Assembly (NCBI GenBank): GCA_964019695.1
Contig: OZ026525.1
Location: forward strand, 65,504,253 to 65,568,252
Length of the DNA: 64,000 nt
Source of the DNA: Loripinus fragilis
Lineage: Eukaryota; Mollusca; Bivalvia; Lucinida; Lucinidae
Direction: 5' to 3'
In this document: positions 1 to 11,893 of the stretch, piece by piece
Numbering within the stretch: position 1 is the stretch's first letter
Layout of the letters: every line of letters starts with the position of its first letter
Notes under the pieces: model-generated
Databases searched by the model: none
What the model saw: only the letters and a program-made list of their open reading frames with translations
Told to the model about the DNA's origin: nothing
Made by a program: the position numbers and the translations under genes

Positions 1-1245
1 ACAACTCAAAAAACAAAACAAAAACAACACAAAAAACACAAAAACTTTTGGCTGAATTTTTGTTTAAGTAAGGAGTGCCATAAACTCCTCTGTGGACTGG
101 GTAGTGGCCACAGAAGGAGACAGACTTTTCCAATGTGGAATAGTTCGGGAGGAAAGGGCATCATTGTATGTCTGGTGTCTGCGGTATTGAGCCCTATGTG
201 ATGATCTCGTAGTTTTCAAACGGTGAGCAGGGGTCATATACTTGTCTTTTTCAATAAGCACAGCTCCACAATGACTCTTGTGAAAGAGAAATAAGGAGGA
301 CTGGTCCGGGGACTGGTCCCTCCGGGCCTCAAGAGATGGCCATTCAAGCTCATTAAGCATTACGCCGACACTACTCGTGTTTCGCCTTCTCCTGCAGGTC
401 CAGCGGGCTGCTGTCCTCTGAACTTTCTAATTCTGATTGTTCTGAAGTTTCGAATGAGGGCTCCAAATGGGTGCTGCATACTCTAGTTTAGGCCGAACCA
501 AAGTTTTGTATGCAACTTCCTTAGTACTCCTAGGTGCAAAAGCCAAGTTCCTGCGAAGGAAACCAAGTGTCTTAGTTGCTTTGGAAGAGATTTCTGAGAC
601 ATGTTGACCCCAATCCATGTTATCAGTAATCGTGATATCAAGGTATTTTGCCGACTGAACATTTTCCAAAGTTTGATTGTGTAGTGAGTAGTCGAAGAGA
701 ATTTGTTTGTGATGCTGATGCCGAGTCACACTCATTGAGTGACATTTGGCTACATTAAATTTCATTTGCCAATCGGCTTCCCACTGCCCTAGGCTGGTGA
801 GGTTTTCTTGCAAGGCCAAACAATCCTGAAGTGAACGCATATTCCTATACAGGACACATTCGTCTGCGAACAGGCGAACAGAAGACCTGATGTTATCCAG
901 CAGATCATTTATGAAGATGAGGAACAGGACCGGACCTAGGACCGATCCCTGGGGCACACCTGGATAGCACGGGGACTGGATCTGAGGCTTGGCCATCTAA
1001 AACAACTTGTTGAGTGCGCCCAGAGAGCCACGAGTTGATCCACTTGTTGGTGCATCCTCTAATCCCATAATATTCCAATTTGTGAAATAGCCTCCTGTGT
1101 GGAACCTTGTCAAAGGCCTTAGCAAAATCCATTATGATTAAATCTGTCTGTTTGTGCCCACGATTCACAGCCCATCTAGGTTGCTGATGATGTTGGGCGC
1201 AAACTGGACCAACTGGGTTTCGCAAGACCTCTGACTTTGGAAAAG
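1..1245 (-). mobile_element. LINE-J: 5'-truncated, decayed non-LTR reverse transcriptase
   Basis: On the minus strand this encodes the palm-to-C-terminal part of a jockey/CR1-like LINE reverse transcriptase. Visible motifs are DFAKAFDKVPHRRL (about 1135-1090), GVPQGSVLGPVLFLIFINDL (about 958-900), FADECVLYR (870 downward) and the thumb block TLGFLRRNLAFAP. The C-terminal stretch from 360 to 64 resembles the usual tail of such ORF2 proteins. Breaks seen: two compensating frameshifts, near 1170 and near 960-990, and an in-frame TAG near 423-427 between the middle and C-terminal blocks. The catalytic FADD is FADE (859-870). Homology starts only near 1240, so the 5' part is missing. It cannot be active. 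The low-coordinate end is T/G-rich on the coding strand and may be the 3' tail. Confidence 0.88.
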
Positions 1246-1369
1246 ATGTGTTAAGATTCTGATTTAAATTCTATATTTTTTTATTACGAAAGGATTATGT
1301 GCTTTGATATAAAACATTGTTAATTTCTTCTCCTGCATCTTAAAAGGAGCTGTCACGTGATATTTGGAA

Positions 1370-2220
1370 ATAGTCTGTCAGGGACAAGTTCGACCACCTA
1401 AGTCGGAGCAAGTTCGGTCCATAGCCAAACTTGCTCCACACTTACAAAAAATACATGCCATTATTATTATTATTTTCTATTTTATTTTGTTTTTACACTA
1501 AAACGAGATGTATTCAAAGATTGGAAAGAAATAAGTTAAAAAAAAACTCTAACCCATACAAACCTAGCGCCTTCCTTTGGGCCATTGGTATACAGTAAAG
1601 ACCCAGATCAGACACAACAGAGTGAGGAGTCTGATCATGGTCTCCACTGATTGTTAACAGATTATAAAATTTGATGAAAGTCACTACCCAATAGCCCTTT
1701 GATTCCAAACTGGTTCGTCCGATTGATAAAGGTGGGACATTTTATTTGGCATTAATGGGTTAGGCAGGCCCAAGAGCAATTCAATAAACAAATTGGCCCA
1801 AAAAGCAAGACGATAACTCGGACAATTTAATACGACATTTTAAGCCAAATTTTTGTTCAATTTGTATTCCGAAGAACCAACTTGGATAGTCCATATGTTA
1901 GGTTAATGTCGTTACATATTCTTGGCCCTTTGCAATTCAAACTACAGAAGTTTGACTGTATAATATTGGCCTTTGTCGAACTTGCCCCGAGGGGTGACCG
2001 AACTTACCCCATTGCGGGGCAAGTTCGGCCACCATGACCTGATCTCCTTAAATGAAGATTACCCTTTATCGTATAGAGACACATGTTGTGGGTTACCGGG
2101 ACTGGTTCCGCCCTATTGTGCCTTACTTAAATATATAGGTTTCATAGACCTAGATTTAATAGTCTTTCGAAAACTGTACATTTTCTAAAATGGGGCGGAA
2201 CTAGCCCCGGTCTCCCCTAA
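1370..2220. repeat. Region with repeated CAAGTTCGGYCACC motifs, possible DNA-element remnant
   Basis: The motif CAAGTTCG(G/A)CCACC or its complement occurs near 1383, 1408, 1427, 1978, 2000 and 2017 in both orientations. The region ends near 2199-2218 with a GC-rich block (CCCCGGTCTCCCCTA). Opposed copies separated by about 600 bp suggest the ends of an old DNA element, but I could not define terminal inverted repeats or a target duplication. No coding signal is seen. Confidence 0.35.
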
Positions 2221-3384
2221 TGTTTTTTATATTGCATTTGCCGAAGCCACTAGTTTCAGCGTTTCATGTGTTTCAAGCTCTGAGTATTATTGTTTTAGTT
2301 AACGATTTGTACATAGGTGATCCATTGGAAGCAAATTAAACTCAGGAAATATGCATATTCCAGTAAGACTCTGCTCATAAACACACTGAATAGTGGTAGA
2401 GTTAACCTCCGCCCCAACAGTATTCCTCAATCAAAGTCAATGCACATAATGCCTAGGGGGCATATTGTAACTGACCCATCTACATTTAGTTATTTCATTA
2501 CTTAGCCTAGAAAATCCGAAGGCTCAACGTTTGATCTGGATTCAAGCTCAGTGGTAAGGCAGTGATTATTTTACAATTTTGGGCTTATGGGTCCTGGGAC
2601 TCGCTGTTTCCCATATCAAAGAGTCCCAACTGCAAACTTATGAGTCCAGAACACTATTTTAATGACAAGTCTGCAATACTATTGCATCCTGGGACTCGCT
2701 GAAATAAAAACCATGCATCCCATGGACAAACTTATGCGCAAAAGATACAGGATGCGCAGGTAACAAAATCACTGGTCAGGTCTCTAATTGGCCTTTTCGT
2801 TTTTAGAAGCAATCCGGATTCCAAAGTTTATCAACATCGCTTACACAATAGTGGAATTTGGAAGTAGCTTGATCGAGGGGGAGTTTGAGAAAGAACAGTA
2901 AAGGACACTGCTGCTAGGGAGGAATCAACTTGCTTATGGAACATGCCTGAATCGAACACTTTTAATCCCTTGATTGAATATTAAACATGAAATATACAAA
3001 ATATACCATAACTCCAAACATTCTTAGTTATGAACTACTTATTATACTGCAATAGTGTAACAGGGGCTTTGAAACCTACGCAGCCAGATCAATGCTTAAA
3101 CTTACACTTCTCTTTTACAATGCAACTCCTCCGCCAACTGAATTTCCAGACTAATTACAAATTTTCACCATGTCCCTACAACAGGCTTACAATACACTTT
3201 ATCCCTTTGATCTGCAAAAGACATCGTTCACATACTCTGAGTCAAACTTGCACGTTGGCAACCTTCAATTTTTCACCTCATCCAATCAATCAACATCTAA
3301 CACCAGTCTTTTGTGCATAAAAACATCTTCCAATTACAGCAGGACTTTAAATGTATGTTCTCCTTAGAATGCCGCTAAATATCT
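2221..3384. other. No gene recognised
   Basis: AT-rich sequence. The only structure noticed is a 15-bp direct repeat TCCTGGGACTCGCTG near 2590 and 2687. The small open frames at 3030-3367 have no recognisable composition. The stretch ends at a small palindrome (about 3376-3400) that also occurs near 22860. Confidence 0.5.
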
Positions 3385-5350
3385 TTTTTAAAGATATTTC
3401 TTGTTATATTTGCATTTGTCTATTTCTAATGATATTGTTTCTACCAAAATTTATGATGAACGTGACGACTTTGATTTTGAAATTGTCACTTTCCCATTTT
3501 TAGATGGTGATGTTCCTCGTTCTACATTCTATGGAGTCTATATCTCTCAACTCATTCGTTTTGCTAGAGCATCTACGCTTATGTGCCAAATTAATGTTCA
3601 CAAACTTAAAAAAATGCATAAATTTATGGGAAATTTAGACATTCATTTCTTCTTCATTTCAATTTTATTCATTATATGGACTTGACAAATACACGAATGG
3701 GAAGATACAAGAAAGCCTTCAAATATTCACAATATTATCAAGTTGTTCACTGTTTTGCATATTGTTGCTAAGCAACCGATAAAAATAGCTAAAAAGCCAC
3801 TAGTATGCTCATTTTAGTGGTTGCCATGGTTCGAGGAATAGATTTTCTGATGTTATTTTTAATGCTACTCCAAGACAACATATTTTTCTATATATTGACT
3901 ATCAAAAAGTTATTTGCTAGTCTTTCTTTTATAGCTAAACAATATAAAGTGCAAAAATGTTAATAAAATCTGTCAAGATTCTAAGTTCCTGAAATGGGGG
4001 TGTTGAGGACAAATATTAATAATTACACTTGTTTAAAAGTCATATGTACTTCAAATTATACCTATGACTTTAAAACAAAGCTAAACTGTCAATAAAATGT
4101 CTTTAAAAAGTTAGAATAATGCATTCAAAATGATGTTGTCATAGAAACAAAGATGCAGTATTTTTGATATTCACTCTTATATTTACCCTTTTCGTGATCA
4201 ATTTTATAAAGAAATGTTGATTTTTTACTTTGTTATTGAAAGAAATTGAAATAAAACCGCACATAAAAACATCAATAAGTCCTACATGCTATAGCATAAA
4301 CTCAAGTAATTATTGAATTTCTGGTTGCCATGGCAATTGTTTTAATGAACTAGATAGGGCAAATTTGGCCATTTTTGTCTTGTTGCTAGGCAACCACCTC
4401 CAGTATGAAGTAAAATTTTCCGAACATTTATAATGACAGGGAGAATAATGATGTATCTGAACATAAGCCTTATTAATGCTGTAAATCTTTTCTTTTTGAT
4501 TTAAAGTATTGTATGTGTTGAAAATTAGCCTTATTTTTTGCCTTGAAATTCACTTTGTGAATTTTAATTTGGCACCTGACTGTAGCTATATTACTGACTT
4601 CAACACTCGCAATAAATTGTTAACTCAGAAACTTCTAACACAAGGCTATCAGTATCAAAAACTTCGCAAAACCTTTTCTAGATTTTAAGGACGATACTAT
4701 GATTTGATATCTAAATTCCAAGTTGGACTTTAATCTCTCCAAGGACTTCGAAACCTGAATTCTATGGTGACTTGGTGTATAAATTGAAGAAGATTGTTGG
4801 CCCTAATATTTTTTCAGCGCAGTTTATTAATATAATTTTCCATTGTAAAAATTGGCTATAACATTAATGTATTGCAACAGACTGCATGCTTGGTGGTCAA
4901 CCCAAACACGGTTGGCAACTTTGCTTTCCTCTTTAATTGCACGCCGGTGGGTCGGACTTCAGACTCTATGACGGCTCCAACTTAAAGAATTATCCATTGA
5001 TGAGATGGTAGGGGCCTGATGCTTTGGCTGTTTGTCGGGCCCACTGGGGTTTACCTGTTGGATTTCATTTGCTCCGGTATTGTATTCAGTTTTATTTACT
5101 GTTGAGTCCTTATCTTTGCTTTATCTCCTTTTTATAACTTATTTATATGTTCTAGGAGCTGATGCATTGATAAGTTAGGGGTCCTTCATGCAAACCAAAC
5201 ATCTATGTGTCTTGATCCACATCTGAACTAAGAGTGAGGTTGGTGCACCGTTAAACCCGGTTTAAGCCCTCCAAATATTTTACTGACCGTTCCAAGGCAG
5301 TACTTCTTTTGTGGATCTCTTATGCTTTTTCTGTATTGTGTTTGCTATTT
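3385..5350 (+). mobile_element. LINE-L copy 1: reverse transcriptase C-terminal region, split by another element
   Basis: Frame from 3401 encodes HLSISNDIVSTKIYDERDDF and then FPFLDGDVPRSTFYGVYISQ LIRFARAS, a block I recognise from the C-terminal part of repetitive invertebrate reverse transcriptases. Coding similarity stops at about 3582 and resumes at about 4590 with DFNTRNKLLTQKLL and GYQYQKLRKTFSRF, then frameshifted GDLVYKLKKIVG near 4770. The break is filled by the foldback element at 3583-4575. The 3' noncoding part (about 5180-5350) is the same as in the other LINE-L copies but lacks the terminal 150 bp. The reverse transcriptase clade (non-LTR or Penelope-like) is not settled. Confidence 0.72.
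3583..4575. mobile_element. 993-bp foldback DNA element inserted in LINE-L
   Basis: The ends are inverted copies: GTGCCAAATTAATGTTCACA at 3583 and, reversed, GTGCCAAATTAAAATTCACA ending at 4575. The arms extend inward for about 240 bp: palindromes at 3764-3777 and 3819-3832 have mirror partners at 4382-4395 and 4323-4338, at nearly identical distances from each end (181/180 and 236/237 bp). The centre is AT-rich and noncoding. No clear target duplication was found (TCTACGCT on the left, TGTAGCT on the right is a weak match). It interrupts reverse transcriptase coding sequence, so it is younger than LINE-L copy 1. Confidence 0.75.
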
Positions 5351-6850
5351 TTTTATTTATACATTGTTTTGAGAGGCTAGCACAATTAGCTAGTAAGCTA
5401 TTCTACCTTGTGGCCCTCTATAAGTGACATAATTACATATATACTGTGGTGGAACACATAAAACACAAGTGGAATAGTATAATTGTTTATATACAAATTG
5501 AAATTAACAGAGTTTACGTTAGAATTAATATCGTTAAATGGGAAATGTGTTACTATTTCTACCTTTCACTTAATACACTATACTTGAACATAATCTGTCT
5601 CTTTGGTAACTTCTATCCTTTCTATTCCATCGCAATTGATCACATTAGTCTTTATGTTCACGCATCTATCTTTATCTATCCTCTTCTTGACTTCTCCTCC
5701 ATACTAACGACGTTATCGTCCATAACAACGGCGTAACGTCGCGATGACGTTACATCCGCTTTTAATCGAACCAAATGTTCTCTATATCATTTAAATGTCA
5801 CTTAAGTGCCGTAAATGTGGTAAATAATGTATAGCGGTAAGAAATAAACACACATATGCGTAATCAAGGTAAACAAGTGAAGGCTTATAAAATAAAATAA
5901 AAAATCGCGGTATTTCCGCGACATATACAAATAAAACAACATCATCATCACATAGAATAGTAAATATAAGATAAAAAAAAAGTTATATACTTTGAGCGTA
6001 TAAAAAGTGTAAAGGGGTACTTTCATCTGTGCCCACGCATGGATTTTCTTCAAACTTTGCATATTAATAACTCATTATATACGAACTATGAAAATGTATT
6101 TATCGACTTAGATAGTTAAGAATAAGGCTTTGGAAGCAACCTTGGCGTACTCCACCTTTGAGGTGGTAGTAGTCTCTAGATTTCCATGTCCTATATCAAT
6201 AGTTTGGTTTATTTCTATGATTTGTCATCTAGATTGAAACCAAAATACCATAGACATTATTTTAATAACACAAAACCATTTGGATAAATTAGGGTTTACG
6301 TTTTCAGAAGAAGTGATTGTAAAATTTCAATATTTTTTTCAAAACTTTACAAAAACATTCAACATTCAATTTAAAAGATGGATATGTTCTGGTCTTTGTC
6401 AAGATATCATATTATCACAAAACATGCCATATATATACTGCTGATCTGAGCCAAATATCATGAAAATCCAAAACCGGTAACTTTGTCATTTCCTACCTCT
6501 TATGGGTATAGGTCAGTTTTAGCAAAATTAATTATTTAGTTCAAATGAATCAATAACTCGACATAAGGAGGTTGTTTTTTTAAAATCTACTTCCACTTTT
6601 CTTAAAGAAAGACATGTTTAGTCCATTTTAAATGATTCAATGGTCAGAAATGCCGAAGGTCATGGCCCTGTGTCATGGCACTATAGGGCGAAGACAACGT
6701 GTATCACTTCCTCAAGTCCTGCATGATATTGTTTAAGAAACATAATTTTCTAACAATAAACCTGTGAAAACAAGAAGACTAAATATTTCCTTTACATCCC
6801 AACTGAACTAGAGGAACCACATTTTGGTGCCGTGACCAGGATAACGTGTA
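5351..6850. other. AT-rich intergenic or intronic DNA
   Basis: No coding, RNA or clear repeat feature. A short near-palindrome with AACGTC/GACGTT half sites lies near 5708-5755. The open frames at 5446-5736 and 5802-6062 are low-complexity translations of AT-rich DNA. Confidence 0.5.
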
Positions 6851-6854
6851 ACAG

Positions 6855-7148
6855 AGTAAGTAAGGGTGCAAAGATCAGGAATCGATACAATCTCACTTAT
6901 ACATGTAGAACACTGTTTTATGATACCTTCTTTTGTGGATCTTTATGTTTTTGTTCTGTCTTGTGTTTGCTATGTCTTTGTGCGAGTCTGTCTATATGTG
7001 CTTTGTGGTCACCTGCTGGGAAAGGGCTGACCTCTTGGCTCTCGTTTGTGGTGTCTAACTGTGAGTTTGTCACGTTCCCATTGGTATCCTGGGTCAGGTG
7101 TGGTACTTGATTGTATCGATGCCTGATCTTTGCACCCTTATTTACTTA
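6855..7148 (+). mobile_element. LINE-L copy 2: 5'-truncated 3' end with an inverted terminal piece
   Basis: 6922-7148 matches the LINE-L 3' region: TTCTTTTGTGGATC, then CACCTGCTGGGAAAGGGCTG, then the terminus CTGATCTTTGCACCCTTA. Just upstream, 6855-6893 is the reverse complement of the last 38 bp of the same family. Only about 30 bp separate the opposed pieces, which fits an insertion with 5' inversion (twin priming). Confidence 0.75.
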
Positions 7149-7429
7149 CATTTGTAATCTTAGCACATATTTGGTACCAAGTTTGGTACTCTAGGGCAAT
7201 TAACAACTGCAACTTTCATGTAAAATTTTGGCGTTAGAAGCCATATAGATATGATTGCCAGACTCGTATCATCACAGAGAGTAAATGAACTGGCTGTTTC
7301 TCTGTCATGATACACTACAGAAGTAAGAAAGCTTCCATGCGAGCTAGACATATTTTGTGTTTTGATAACACTAGAAGGTAGGGTGAAGATTTAACTTGAC
7401 CAGTTAAATATATTTAAGCCCCCACCCCC

Positions 7430-7623
7430 CGTCGCGTTGGCTGCTGTCCGTTCTAAAGTGGTGTATATGGTGCAGCTTAACTATTGTTTGTTGTTGCTCC
7501 AATGTGTGTGTGTGTGTGCGGGAGGGGGGGGGGGTAGGGTCCTTGTTTTATAATGTAGCTCTTGGTGTCCCTTATAGGTTTTGCAATCATCTTGATGAGG
7601 ACGGGTCATTACCAAAAATAAAT
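7430..7623 (+). mobile_element. LINE-R fragment (5' part)
   Basis: Starts with GGCTGCTGTCCGTTCTAA and continues through a GTTGTTG-rich section to TTTTGCAATCATCTTGATGA, in the same order as the reverse complement of the LINE-R copies near 20.3-20.6 kb and 53.0-53.3 kb. The 3' part is missing; MITE-B begins immediately after, at 7624. It contains a TG and poly-G simple repeat (7500-7535). Confidence 0.6.
7500..7535 (+). repeat. TG microsatellite followed by a G run
   Basis: About eight TG units, then GCGGGA and an 11-base G run, within the LINE-R fragment. Likely length-variable. Confidence 0.85.
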
Positions 7624-7860
7624 GAGCCGCTGCATGAGATTTCCAACAATGTGGCATTTTGACATGTGTAGACTCGGACGAGCCTCTGCAGCCTCCTTTT
7701 AAGCTTAGAAACTCCAAATGGTGCTTAGTCAGTAGCTTAACAATCATAGAATATTCGAGCGACTAGCAAAGGCTCCGATCAGACTGCGCCTATGCTCAGG
7801 CTGATCTGAGGTTTTGCAGGTCGCACATACCACATTGTTGGAAATCTCATGCACTGGCTC
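7624..7860. mobile_element. MITE-B copy 1 (GAGCC termini)
   Basis: Terminal inverted repeats of about 31 bp: GAGCCGCTGCATGAGATTTC at 7624 onward and its near complement ending GCACTGGCTC at 7860. Flanks are AAAT on both sides, consistent with a 4-bp target duplication. No open frame. Two more full copies occur in the window (42619 and 46231), each with its own 4-bp A/T duplication. Confidence 0.85.
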
Positions 7861-8578
7861 AAATTTAAGATTTTATAAAATTGTACGTACAACTTAATGA
7901 TTGGACTATCTACATCAACGAATTACAACTAATATAAGCAGTTAGTGAAAATCGAATCAACAGTTGAACAAAATTGATGATATTTAATAGCGTGTTCATT
8001 TGCATTCCCTCCTTACCTTGAGCAAAAACAAATGAGCCACTCGCGTGTAAAATGGATAGTCGTGCAATGTAGAATTTGTTGATTTGTTCAGCATTTTTGT
8101 TCGTTTTCTTTTAAACATGTGAGCAAGTAATTAAAAGTACTGCCAGTATGCAATTCTCATTAGTTCAACAACGAAGATCACAACAGTTGAGAATTGGTTT
8201 AAAGATTAACTGATACCAAAGCTAGGGATAATGCAAACAAATATGGCTGGTTAACGCTATCAGATTACGACATTTGTAATGGAAAATAAAATATCAAAGA
8301 AAGCTAATCTGCAGAAAAATATAGTATGTGCATAGGAATCAACAAGCGTATAATCTCTATAACATGCTTTCTTACACAACGGATAAGGCTATCTGAGGTT
8401 TTACACTGGGTTAGAAATCATTATCTTTACCCCCAAGCTATCTAACTCACTGGCCAGGCCGTCACGTATTGATTGTATTGGGACTCAAGAACATGGTCGT
8501 CAAGTAGCGCCATTGTTATATCAAAGTGACGTTATCATATAATATTGCATCTCAGCCAATTCTTGCATCACTACTGTA

Positions 8579-8771
8579 CTGTCGTGCCAATCAAGAATGA
8601 CAGTGACGTGTGTTTTGTTTACAATTGTCAAGTAAAATATTAACTTGAACACATCACTTGAGCCAACGCAAATCGGATAGGATTAATACACAAGTGATCT
8701 ATCGATTAAAAGTCGCTGAAAACTTTGTCAACAAAACATGACCTCACTGTTACTCTTGGCTGGCAGGGCAA
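8579..8771. mobile_element. MITE-A copy 1 (Tc1/mariner-type, TA target), partly deleted
   Basis: Left end CTGTCGTGCCAATCAAGAAT and right end TCTTGGCTGGCAGGGCAA are inverted copies flanked by TA on each side (8577-8578, 8772-8773). The inner block with GATTAATACACAAGTGATCT is shared with the copies at 35791 and 37996, but the left half of the central palindrome is lost. Noncoding and dependent on an outside transposase. Confidence 0.82.
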
Positions 8772-9468
8772 TAGATTACTTGGCCTCATTAGACAGGCAT
8801 GGTGCAAAACACTGACTTGTTTTGACTTGATTTCAACTCATTAATTGGACTTGACTATTAGGTGGGTTCAAGGTAGATGAAATGTCAATTTAGGTGAATG
8901 CCTGTCCGCATGACCTGTACTGTTGGGCAATTATTAATCATCAAACTCCCAGCAGTTGTCCCTAGAGATGCAGTGTCAGAATACTTAATTACCAAGACTG
9001 GTGCAAAAATTGTGTGAATTATCATGCATGTCAAATGGAAATAAGAACAGAAAACAGCTATACTAGTCAGTATAATAGTTTCTCTGTTCTATTCGTCGTA
9101 TCTGAATTGTGATATTAATTAACATCAATTCTCTATAACTACTGAACCTGTTATAATAGAGGTTGTTCACGCTCGGTCTCGGATTTTATCAAAAATTGCT
9201 GACAATGATTCTTCCTTGGTAAAACCAAAAATATTAATGCTAGTTCACTCATTTGTCTTTCCGTTGCCATGGCAACGGCTTCCAAATATTTTGGCCAAAA
9301 ATCAGCCAAAATTACCTTAAAATTCAATAATTTCACTGCAAAAATGCCATTTATATTGCCTTTCTTTCACAATATTTTTCATTTTGTCTGGTAATTCTTA
9401 CTTAAACTTATCTAAATCATACCTCATATCATCCAGACTGAAAAGTTTTTGCTGACTAAATTAACACT

Positions 9469-10990
9469 GAATGTGGGTGGGGTAACACAACCCCGAAATG
9501 TGTCGTTTTTTGCACTTTTTGACAGCTTATATCATTAAGGGCACGACAGCCGGGCACATTACAGGACTAACATGAAAATTAATATTACCCCATCTTTCAA
9601 AAAATAGAACAAAATTTTTGGGAAGTTACCTTCTTTTATGTGTTACCATGGAAACAAGAGGTACACCGTTCCAATATGCATGTTTTGATTTTAACAAATA
9701 TTTATGAGGTGTGAAATTCACACAACCGCTAGACTGTAACAATGAACAAAAGAAAGTGTTAAGCTACCATTTTTCTGCCAATATCTGTAAAAAATATTAT
9801 CAGAGGCCCCAATGGGGATTTGATTTAGTCATTTTAGGGGTGCAGCGGGGGCAAAAATTAAGAAATTATTTGACAAAAAGTCAAAGCTCTCTTACATAAT
9901 AGAATTAATTGTATCTAAGTTGTTTTGAAAAGTCACGTCAACATTATACAATTGTAATTAAAGAATAAAAACAATTGTAAATCTCAGGAGGGGCTCAAAT
10001 CGATTGAATGTGGGTGGGGTAACACAACCCCGAAATGTGTCGTTTTTTGCACTTTTTGACAGTTTATATCATTAAGGGCACGACAGCCAGACACATTACA
10101 GGACTAACATGTAAATCTACTTTACCCCATCTTTCAAAAACTAGAATAAAAATTTTGGGAAGTTACCATCTTCTATGTGTTACCATGGAAACAAGAGGTA
10201 CACCGTTCCAAAATGCATGTTTTGATTTTAACAAATATTTATGAGGTGTGAAATTCACACAACAGCCAGACTGTAACACTGAACAAAAGAAAGTGTTAAG
10301 CTACCATTTTTCTGCCAATATCTATAAAAAATATTATCAGAGGCCCCAATGGGGGTTTGATTTAATCATTTTAGGGGCCCAACGGGGGCAGAAATTAAGA
10401 AATTATTTGAAAAAAGTCAAAGCTCTCTTACATAATAGAATTAATTGTATCAAAATTGAATTGAAAAGTCATGCCTACATTATACAATTGTAGTTAAAGA
10501 ATAAAAACAATTGTAAATCTCAGGAGGGGCTCCCAAAGGGGCTCAAAATCGATTGAATGTGGGTGGGGTAGGCCTACCCCTAAAAATCATATTTTTTGCA
10601 TTTTTGATTAGCCACAGACAGCTTGTGCGGATAATTTGACATTCTGGTGCTTAATTAAAGCATTGAGTGTGAAATATCATGAGATAGAAAAAGAAATGGG
10701 AAGATAATATCTACTGGAGGTAACCATGGCAACAAAAATGGGTCCATTAAAATTAAAAAAAACAAACAACAACAACACTGTAATAGTTAAAAACATTATA
10801 TTCCCATATCACATGGTAATAATCAATACCAGCATATACATTTGTTGCTTTAGCATAATCCTAAAGAGAAGCTTACATTATGCCCAGCAAATCTAATTAT
10901 AACCCTTTTAGGGGCCCCAAAAGGGTAAAAATACCTAATTATTTACATAAATTACAAGTTTTTATTTCACTGATTGAAATAAAACACTTT
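9469..10990 (+). repeat. Left-arm tandem array of about 540-bp units
   Basis: Two closely similar units begin GAATGTGGGTGGGGTAACAC near 9469 and 10006. A third, diverged unit starts near 10553 with GAATGTGGGTGGGGTAGGCC. Each carries GTTACCATGGAAAC or a variant (9642, 10179, 10720) and a downstream GGGGCCC-rich block with AAATTATTTG. The open frames at 9711-9899 and 10248-10493 are the same translation in units 1 and 2 and start in the repeat; their composition and lack of continuity speak against a protein. Confidence 0.85.
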
Positions 10991-11748
10991 AGATCTACAA
11001 AATATGCATAAATAAAGATTCTTATATGGAAGTTCATATATTGTTGACTTAATTAAAGAAAATTTGGGGAAAGATAACTGAATACGAGGCTTTGTTGAGC
11101 ACTTTATTAAGGTCACAACTGACACCAATAACCATAACTCTTGCATGTCTGAACACAGTTTGCCTTATAACTTCAATATTTGATATGGTATCTATCTGAA
11201 AGTTACTGAGATAAATAGGCTTGGTATGCCAGATGCAATTATAATGCATTTTAAAAACTCTCCACATATTTCAGCAAGAGGTACTGCCCCTGTTTATTAT
11301 TTTACCATTGTTTTGTATGAGAAAACTGCAGTATAGTGAGTAAAAGTTCAGTAACTTGAAAACTTATTAGCTAAGCTGCATGAAAGCTGTTCTGAACCAT
11401 AACTATGTCAAGCTTTAGATCGAAGTTCTTTCTGCCATATTGTTCTTTTTTCAAACATGAATTGTTGCCCCTTAAAGCTAATATTTACATAGAAAATGTG
11501 CCAAAAATCAAATTTTCTCCTATAACTTGCTTTCTAAGGATTAGATTTCAGTAAAAGCATATACAAGATGTTTGGTTTGGTACGTCTGTACATCTGTTTT
11601 AAAACTTACGTTATCTAAATTTGCACCAAACATGAGTTTTAACATTAAAATACCCTTAATTTTGCATTTTGAGATGACAAAAATCATAAAAAATGCCTTA
11701 TGAATGCATCAATGTCCCCAAAATGTTGAATTAATATTTTTAACACTA

Positions 11749-11893
11749 CAGTTGCAAACACATAATTCTGTTGTTAATTTATATTTATAGACAATTGCAG
11801 AAGTCATAAAAATTTGTCAAAATTTGACAAATTTTTATGACTTCTGCAATTGTCTATAATATAAATTAACAACAGAATTATGTGTTTGCAACT
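11749..11893. repeat. 145-bp nearly perfect palindrome (72-bp arms)
   Basis: Left arm starts CAGTTGCAAACACATAATTC; the right arm ends with its complement. The arms meet at AAATTTGTCAAAATTTGACA with about one base of spacer and differ by a single-base indel. A transcript would fold into a long hairpin. It lies inside the 8.9-kb element. It may be a young foldback insertion or an inverted duplication; no target duplication was recognised. Confidence 0.9.

Noticed and set aside
9711..10493. Two related short frames (9711-9899 and 10248-10493) as a duplicated gene
   Set aside because: They are the same stretch of consecutive 540-bp repeat units, begin mid-repeat and do not continue into other units or the right arm.
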